Part shown: positions 59,618 to 64,000 of the stretch, one piece after another
How the letters are laid out: each line of letters opens with the position of its first letter
Numbering within the stretch: position 1 is the stretch's first letter
NCBI GenBank assembly: GCA_964419095.1
Contig: CAYQOG010000001.1
Coordinates: forward strand, 1 to 64,000
DNA: 64,000 nucleotides
Source: JAKAVK01 sp964419095
Lineage (GTDB): Archaea; Micrarchaeota; Micrarchaeia; Micrarchaeales; CABMGC01
Direction of reading: 5' to 3'
Notes under the pieces: model-generated
The model's input: only the letters and a program-made list of their open reading frames with translations
The model's database searches: none
What the model was told of the DNA's origin: nothing
Translations under genes and position numbers: made by a program

Positions 59618-61264
59618 ATGGCTGAGAATCAACTAGGACAGCAGTACATGATACTGCCTGAAGGAGCATCAAGGCTCATAGGCAAAGAGGCGCAGAGAAC
59701 GAACATAGCGGTAGGCTACGCTGTAGCAAGCATAGTAAGGACTACGCTCGGACCCAAGGGCATGGACAAGATGCTCGTAAGCGAGCTCGGTGACCTCGTA
59801 ATCACGAACGACGGGGCAACCATACTCGAAGAGATGAACGTTGAGCACCCGATCGCCAAGATACTCGTTGACGTTGCAAAGACCCAGGACAAGGAAGTGG
59901 GCGACGGAACGACCTCTGCCGTGATAATCGCGGGAGACCTTCTAAGGAATGCGGGGCAGCTGCTCGACCAGGGAGTCCCTCCGGCCGCGATAATAAAAGG
60001 ATACGAGATGGCGCAGGAGAAGTCAAAGGGCTTCCTGCAGGCTGTTGCAAACACAATATCGATAAAGGACCAGGAGAAGCTCCTAAACATCGCATCGGTC
60101 TCAATCGGATCGAAGAACGTGGGCAGCGACCAGACAAAGAAGTACCTTACAAAGCTTGCGCTGCAGGCAATCGAGCAGGTCGCAGTCAACGCAAACGGCA
60201 AGGTGACGATAGACAAGGATTTCATCAAGCTTGAGAAGAAGGAGGGCGGCGCAGTGGAGAATACGGAATTCATAAACGGAGTCCTTATCGACAAGGAGGT
60301 AACGCACCCGGGCATGCCGAAGCTTGTAAAGAATGCCAACATAGCCCTGCTTGACGTGGCTCTGGAAATAGAGAAGACGGAGGTGGACGCCAAGATAGAG
60401 ATAACATCGCCGGACCAGATGCAGGCTTTCCTGAACCAGGAAGAGAAGATGCTCAAGGACATGGTCGAGAAGATAGTCAAGAGCAAGGCCACCGTGGTAT
60501 TCATACAGAAGGGCATAGACGACGTGGCGCAGCACTACCTCTCAAAGGCAGGCATAATGGCGATAAGGAGAGTAAAGAAGAGCGATATTGAGAAGCTGGC
60601 AAAGGCAACCGGCGCAAGGCTTGTAACGAGCCTAGACGACCTCTCGCAGAAAGACCTGGGCTTTGCAGGGCAGGTTGAAGAGAAGAAAGTGGGAGGGGAG
60701 TCGATGGTCTTCGTGGAGAAGTGCAAGGACCCAAAGAGCGTCACGATATTCGTAAGGGCCGGAACAAAGCAGGCCGCGGACGAAGTGGAGAGGGCTCTCA
60801 CTGACGTGATCGGATCCCTCACGACAACCGTCCAGGACGGGAAATACGTAATGGGCGGGGGAAGCACGGAAGTTGAGATGGCCATGAAGCTCCGCGACTA
60901 CGCTACTGACGTGGGCGGAAGGGAGCAGCTCGCCATAACCGCATTCGCGGACGCGCTTGAAGTGATACCAAAGACACTCGCAGAGAGCTGCGGAATGGAC
61001 CCGATAGACACGCTTGTCCAACTGAGAAGCAAGCACAAGCTCAAGGACGGCAAGGTCTACGGAGTCGACGTATTCAAGAATGTCATAGGAGACATGGACA
61101 AGCTCGGAATAATCGAGCCGCTAAAGGTCAAATCGCAGGCTATATCGAGCGCAACTGAGGCCGCAGCCTCAATCCTGAGAATAGACGACATGATTAGCTC
61201 GAAGGGCAAGGGCGGCGGCGGAGGCCAGGGAGGGATGCCCCCTGGCGGAATGGGAGAAGACTGA
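59618..61264 (+). CDS. Thermosome (group II chaperonin) subunit
   Basis: A 548-residue subunit of the double-ring ATP-dependent chaperonin. ATP-binding motifs are GPKGMDKMLVS, TNDGATIL and VGDGTTSAVIIAGDLL; the apical domain with its helical protrusion lies near 215-375. The tail is Gly-rich with GGMGED. The ATG has GGTGA 5 bases upstream. One gene is present here; other subunits may be elsewhere. Prefoldin beta at 29.9 kb would supply substrates. Confidence 0.97.
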   Translation: MAENQLGQQYMILPEGASRLIGKEAQRTNIAVGYAVASIVRTTLGPKGMDKMLVSELGDLVITNDGATILEEMNVEHPIAKILVDVAKTQDKEVGDGTTSAVIIAGDLLRNAGQLLDQGVPPAAIIKGYEMAQEKSKGFLQAVANTISIKDQEKLLNIASVSIGSKNVGSDQTKKYLTKLALQAIEQVAVNANGKVTIDKDFIKLEKKEGGAVENTEFINGVLIDKEVTHPGMPKLVKNANIALLDVALEIEKTEVDAKIEITSPDQMQAFLNQEEKMLKDMVEKIVKSKATVVFIQKGIDDVAQHYLSKAGIMAIRRVKKSDIEKLAKATGARLVTSLDDLSQKDLGFAGQVEEKKVGGESMVFVEKCKDPKSVTIFVRAGTKQAADEVERALTDVIGSLTTTVQDGKYVMGGGSTEVEMAMKLRDYATDVGGREQLAITAFADALEVIPKTLAESCGMDPIDTLVQLRSKHKLKDGKVYGVDVFKNVIGDMDKLGIIEPLKVKSQAISSATEAAASILRIDDMISSKGKGGGGGQGGMPPGGMGED

Positions 61265-61289
61265 TCCCTCATAAACAACCTGTGTTCGA

Positions 61290-61871
61290 ATGACAAAGCT
61301 CATACTCTTTGTTGGCACCCCAGGAGCGGGCAAGTCTACTTTGCTGTCTGCGCTCGAGAACAAGAAGAAACCCATAGGCATAGTCAATCTCGGCAATGTG
61401 ATGCTCGATATAGCAAAGAAGAAGACCGGAATGACGGACAGGGAGCAGTTGGGCATGCGAACCGAGGAAATCATCAAGGCCGACCGTGAGCAGGCGTTCA
61501 AGGAGATAATAGAGAAGAAGCAGGACACGATAATAGACACCCACCTCACGATAAAATTCGGAAGGAGATACATCCCCGGAGTGACGATAAAGGAGCTGGA
61601 GCACATAAGGATCAAGGCAATAATCTACATAGACGCCACTGCGAAGGAAATATGGCAGAGGAGGCACAGCGACCCTGCAAAGATGAACAGGCGCAATGTC
61701 GACGACACTGAAGCGGAAATAGACGAGCAGAGGAACATCAATCTTGCCATTCTTTCGTCATGCGCCATCACCCTCAGCATACCCATTTACATAATCTACA
61801 ACAGCGATGGTAAGCAGGCTGACGCGCTGATTGAACTGGAGAAGATAGTAAAGGAGCACTTCGTCGTGTGA
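61290..61871 (+). CDS. adkA: Archaeal adenylate kinase AdkA
   Basis: A 193-residue archaeal-type adenylate kinase balancing AMP, ADP and ATP. It has the P loop GTPGAGKST, the AMP-site region IVNLGNVMLDIAKK, and DTHLTIKFGRRYIPG in the lid area, which is short as in AdkA. It is followed at once by DUF106 with a 4-base overlap, a common pairing in archaea in the secY-adk-DUF106 order; secY is not here. Confidence 0.92.
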   Translation: MTKLILFVGTPGAGKSTLLSALENKKKPIGIVNLGNVMLDIAKKKTGMTDREQLGMRTEEIIKADREQAFKEIIEKKQDTIIDTHLTIKFGRRYIPGVTIKELEHIRIKAIIYIDATAKEIWQRRHSDPAKMNRRNVDDTEAEIDEQRNINLAILSSCAITLSIPIYIIYNSDGKQADALIELEKIVKEHFVV

Positions 61872-62401
61872 AAAGAAAAACGGATGGGATCTTGATAGAT
61901 TTGGTAATACCTGAACTGGCCGCCATAGCAGTAGTGGACGTGGCCATAACCATCCTGATACAGCGCACGATATCCGACGCGGAGAAAATGTACCATCTGC
62001 AGCGAAAGCTGAATACGCACATGAAGGACCTCCAGGAAATGTCAAAGAGGAATGCAAGCCAGACTGAAATGGCGGCCAAGCAGAATGAGATGACGAAGGC
62101 TTCAATGGAAAGCATGATGAACCAGATGAAGGCGATGCCCATTCTTTTCCTCGTATCCGTTTCATTCTACTTCTTCCTCCTTCCATACCTCTTCCCGGCA
62201 GGACAGCAGTATACGCTCAATCTGATTGTAACGCAGATAAAGTACAACGGCTTCCAGGACAACATCTACTTCATCATATTCACAGTCGTCATAAGCCTGG
62301 CAGTTCAGTTTGCGCTCAGGAAGAGGGACGAGCGGGTCTTCGGACAGAAATACCGGGACATTGAGGCGGCAAACAACGCCAATGCCCCCAAATCCCAATG
62401 A
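61868..62401 (+). CDS. DUF106 / EMC3-like membrane insertase
   Basis: A 177-residue membrane protein with segments near 12-32, 92-112 and 133-152, and a charged coiled coil between the first two (AEKMYHLQRKLNTHMKDLQE). This is the archaeal DUF106 family, related to the Oxa1/YidC/EMC3 insertases that help insert membrane proteins. It starts at a GTG overlapping the adenylate kinase stop by 4 bases (GTGA). Confidence 0.85.
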   Translation: MKRKTDGILIDLVIPELAAIAVVDVAITILIQRTISDAEKMYHLQRKLNTHMKDLQEMSKRNASQTEMAAKQNEMTKASMESMMNQMKAMPILFLVSVSFYFFLLPYLFPAGQQYTLNLIVTQIKYNGFQDNIYFIIFTVVISLAVQFALRKRDERVFGQKYRDIEAANNANAPKSQ

Positions 62402-62442
62402 AAGGATACCACGTTATATACGCGTGACGAGCAAATGATATC

Positions 62443-63138
62443 ATGCATGCTAGTTATTCTGTCCAAGTCAAGGATCTCGAGAAGACCTACAGGTCGGGAG
62501 ACATCGTTGTCAGGGCGCTTGAAGGCGTATCATTCTCGCTAAAGGAAGGCGAGTTCGCAGCGATAGTGGGCCCCTCGGGCAGCGGAAAGTCAACACTCAT
62601 GAACATACTCGGCACCATAGACAAGCCGACCGGCGGAGAAGTATACATAGGCGGCGTGGCCACGTCGAGGATGAACGGGAGTGCGCTAGCTGAGTTCAGG
62701 AACAAGAAGCTCGGTTTCGTATTTCAGGCATACAACCTCATAGTGGGGCTGAACGCGGAAGAGAACGTGGAGCTGCCTCTGATGGCGACATCCATGTCGA
62801 ACGAGGAAAGGAGGGAAAGATCAGGCAGGATACTCACGACACTTGGCCTCGCCGACAGGCTGAAGCAGAAGCCCACGCAGCTCAGCGGCGGGCAGCAGCA
62901 GAGAGTGGCAATAGCAAGGGCTCTGGTCAACGAACCCGCGCTCATCCTTGCCGATGAGCCAACAGGGAACCTCGACACGCATTCCGGCGATGAAGTTATC
63001 AAGCTCCTAAGGGAGATAAGCAGGAAGAGGAAAGTCACTATAGTCATGGTTACTCATAATCCGGACATAACGAAGTATTGTGATAGGGTAATACACATAC
63101 GCGATGGAAGGATAGAGAAACAGGAGGTTGTGAAATGA
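62443..63138 (+). CDS. ABC transporter ATP-binding protein (LolD/MacB type)
   Basis: A 231-residue ABC ATPase: Walker A GPSGSGKST, Q-loop FQAYNLIVGL, signature LSGGQQQRVAIARAL, Walker B LILADEPTGNLD and H-loop VTHN. The overall pattern is that of LolD/MacB-type ATPases, which power extrusion of lipoproteins or peptides with an ABC3-type permease. It ends with a 4-base overlap (ATGA) with an exported protein. The permease is probably beyond the window. Confidence 0.93.
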   Translation: MHASYSVQVKDLEKTYRSGDIVVRALEGVSFSLKEGEFAAIVGPSGSGKSTLMNILGTIDKPTGGEVYIGGVATSRMNGSALAEFRNKKLGFVFQAYNLIVGLNAEENVELPLMATSMSNEERRERSGRILTTLGLADRLKQKPTQLSGGQQQRVAIARALVNEPALILADEPTGNLDTHSGDEVIKLLREISRKRKVTIVMVTHNPDITKYCDRVIHIRDGRIEKQEVVK

Positions 63139-64000
63139 AAATATCGAACTCAATTGCAGTGGCGGCTTCGCTTATAATGCTTTTTGCGGCGCTGGTCGCG
63201 GCAGGCACAAGCGGGCCGTCGCCGGTACCCGCCCCGCCAGGATACACGCTCAGCACCAATGCCACAGTATTGTGCAGAGGCATAACCAACTATATACCAA
63301 TAACTGTGACAAACCACGGATCGGGAAGCATAGGATCGATGCAGGACGTGATGCTCAGCCTGAACAACCCCAAAGGTGTCTATTCCACAACGCTCAACGC
63401 CGGCACAATACCTGCCAACGCTACGGATACCTTCGAGATGCCTGTGTTTGTGTATGCTAACGCGTCGCTTTTCGTGCCCGCTGGAATAACGATAAACTAT
63501 TACTACTATGTGCTCTACACCGACAACGAGGTGAAGAATGTCAGCTTCACGGTCAGGTCATGCCCGCAGCCATTGGCCGCAACAGTCTCTCCCAAGATAA
63601 TAACTGCGGGGGCTATAGAGAACCTGACCGTTAACATAACAAACACAGGATCCGAGACGCTCAATGCAATCTCGGTTTCCATGGCCATGCCTTCAGCAGA
63701 CGCCGTGCTCCTGAGCGCCCAGCCTGTCGAAATAAACTCTATAGGGCCGCATAGCAGCATAATGCTCAACCAGCGCGTCTATGTATCAAGGAATGCGTCA
63801 GAGAGTTTCCCCGACAACCTGACCATAAATTATTACAATGGAAGCACGCTGAGCCAGGCATCGAACTACACGCAGCTGCTTACAACGGGAATAATAAACA
63901 TAACATCGTCGAGCCTCACGCTCTCGCCCAGCACTCCTTCTCCAGGCAGCATATTCTCGATATCGCTTGTGCTGACTAACACTGGCACATCGTCAGCGTC
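63135..64000 (+). CDS. Exported beta-rich protein, 3' end beyond window
   Basis: The first 288 residues of a secreted or anchored protein. A signal peptide (ISNSIAVAASLIMLFAALVA) is followed by repeats with many sequons and short beta strands (PITVTNHGSGSIGSM, NLTVNITNTGSETLNAISV, SISLVLTNTGTSS), like CARDB or NEW3-type adhesion modules. It starts 4 bases inside the ABC ATPase stop (ATGA), so the two act together; MacB-like systems often have an extracellular partner. No frame break is seen before the end of the window. Confidence 0.8.
   Translation, partial: MKISNSIAVAASLIMLFAALVAAGTSGPSPVPAPPGYTLSTNATVLCRGITNYIPITVTNHGSGSIGSMQDVMLSLNNPKGVYSTTLNAGTIPANATDTFEMPVFVYANASLFVPAGITINYYYYVLYTDNEVKNVSFTVRSCPQPLAATVSPKIITAGAIENLTVNITNTGSETLNAISVSMAMPSADAVLLSAQPVEINSIGPHSSIMLNQRVYVSRNASESFPDNLTINYYNGSTLSQASNYTQLLTTGIINITSSSLTLSPSTPSPGSIFSISLVLTNTGTSSA

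Noticed and set aside
1..64000. CRISPR array, rRNA operon or complete insertion sequence
   Set aside because: No regularly spaced repeats, no rRNA conserved segments, and no intact transposase with ends were found.

Overview
The window is archaeal chromosome and most resembles a small-genome DPANN archaeon of the Micrarchaeota (ARMAN-2-like) type. The domain is clear: GatD/GatE amidotransferase, an archaeal histone, TFE, aIF2-alpha, Orc1/Cdc6, GINS, the exosome Rrp4/Rrp41/Rrp42, RNase P proteins, prefoldin, thermosome, AdkA, AglB/STT3 and a tRNA with a short anticodon-loop intron. Starts follow either GGTGA-type ribosome sites or TATA boxes centred about 26 nt upstream of the start codon (leaderless). 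The lineage is inferred from the gene mix: TCA-cycle genes, bacterial-type gyrase, and LamG proteins with a class III (pilin-like) signal peptide. Nothing here proves the species.

Layout. 1-5.3 kb: partial tRNA-Gly, a ParB-like orphan, and a minus-strand operon gatD-gatE-AIM24-NUDIX. 5.3-13.4 kb: isocitrate dehydrogenase, citrate synthase, aconitase and malate dehydrogenase, interleaved with two LamG pilin-like surface proteins. 13.4-20 kb: intron-bearing tRNA-Gly, the operon GINS-L44e-aIF2alpha-PAC2, initiator tRNA-Met, TFE, PurF, tRNA-Lys and a COG2403-type GTPase. 20-31 kb: gyrB-gyrA, an Lhr-type helicase, a winged-helix regulator with an exported protein, prefoldin beta and two RNase P proteins. 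31-41 kb: SSB, a beta-CASP nuclease, a membrane-anchored winged-helix protein with ADP-forming acetyl-CoA synthetase, an Mre11-like nuclease, an NlpC/P60-like protein, a RimK-like ligase, and Mrp-Cdc6. 41-46.4 kb: the proteasome/SBDS/exosome/L37Ae/RpoP superoperon, then an opposing histone/zinc-protein/PRC-barrel operon. 46.5-51.5 kb: intein-split thioredoxin, HisRS, a decayed patch with a serine-recombinase relic, and a geranylgeranyl-reductase-like flavoprotein. 51.6-57.6 kb: an N-glycosylation block (extended STT3, GT4, a sequon-rich propeller protein) and RibL. 57.6-59.6 kb: an AbiE-type toxin-antitoxin pair beside a truncated, frameshifted LamG gene. 59.6-64 kb: thermosome, adenylate kinase, DUF106, and an ABC ATPase with a partial exported protein.

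The most striking element is the thioredoxin. A 358-residue LAGLIDADG intein sits inside the CGPC active site, so that the second redox cysteine is the +1 splicing nucleophile and the first lies at -3 from intein Cys1. The redox centre exists only after splicing, and a CxxC disulfide across the splice junction could switch splicing off. Second is the glycosylation block, where the STT3 carries about 200 extra N-terminal residues (three membrane segments plus a charged coiled coil) and lies by a six-repeat, cysteine-paired, sequon-rich surface protein that could be its substrate.

The acetyl-CoA genes (ACD), the four TCA enzymes, the gyrase and the complete information-processing core suggest an organism with more central metabolism than many DPANN members. 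No rRNA, CRISPR array or intact insertion sequence was seen.
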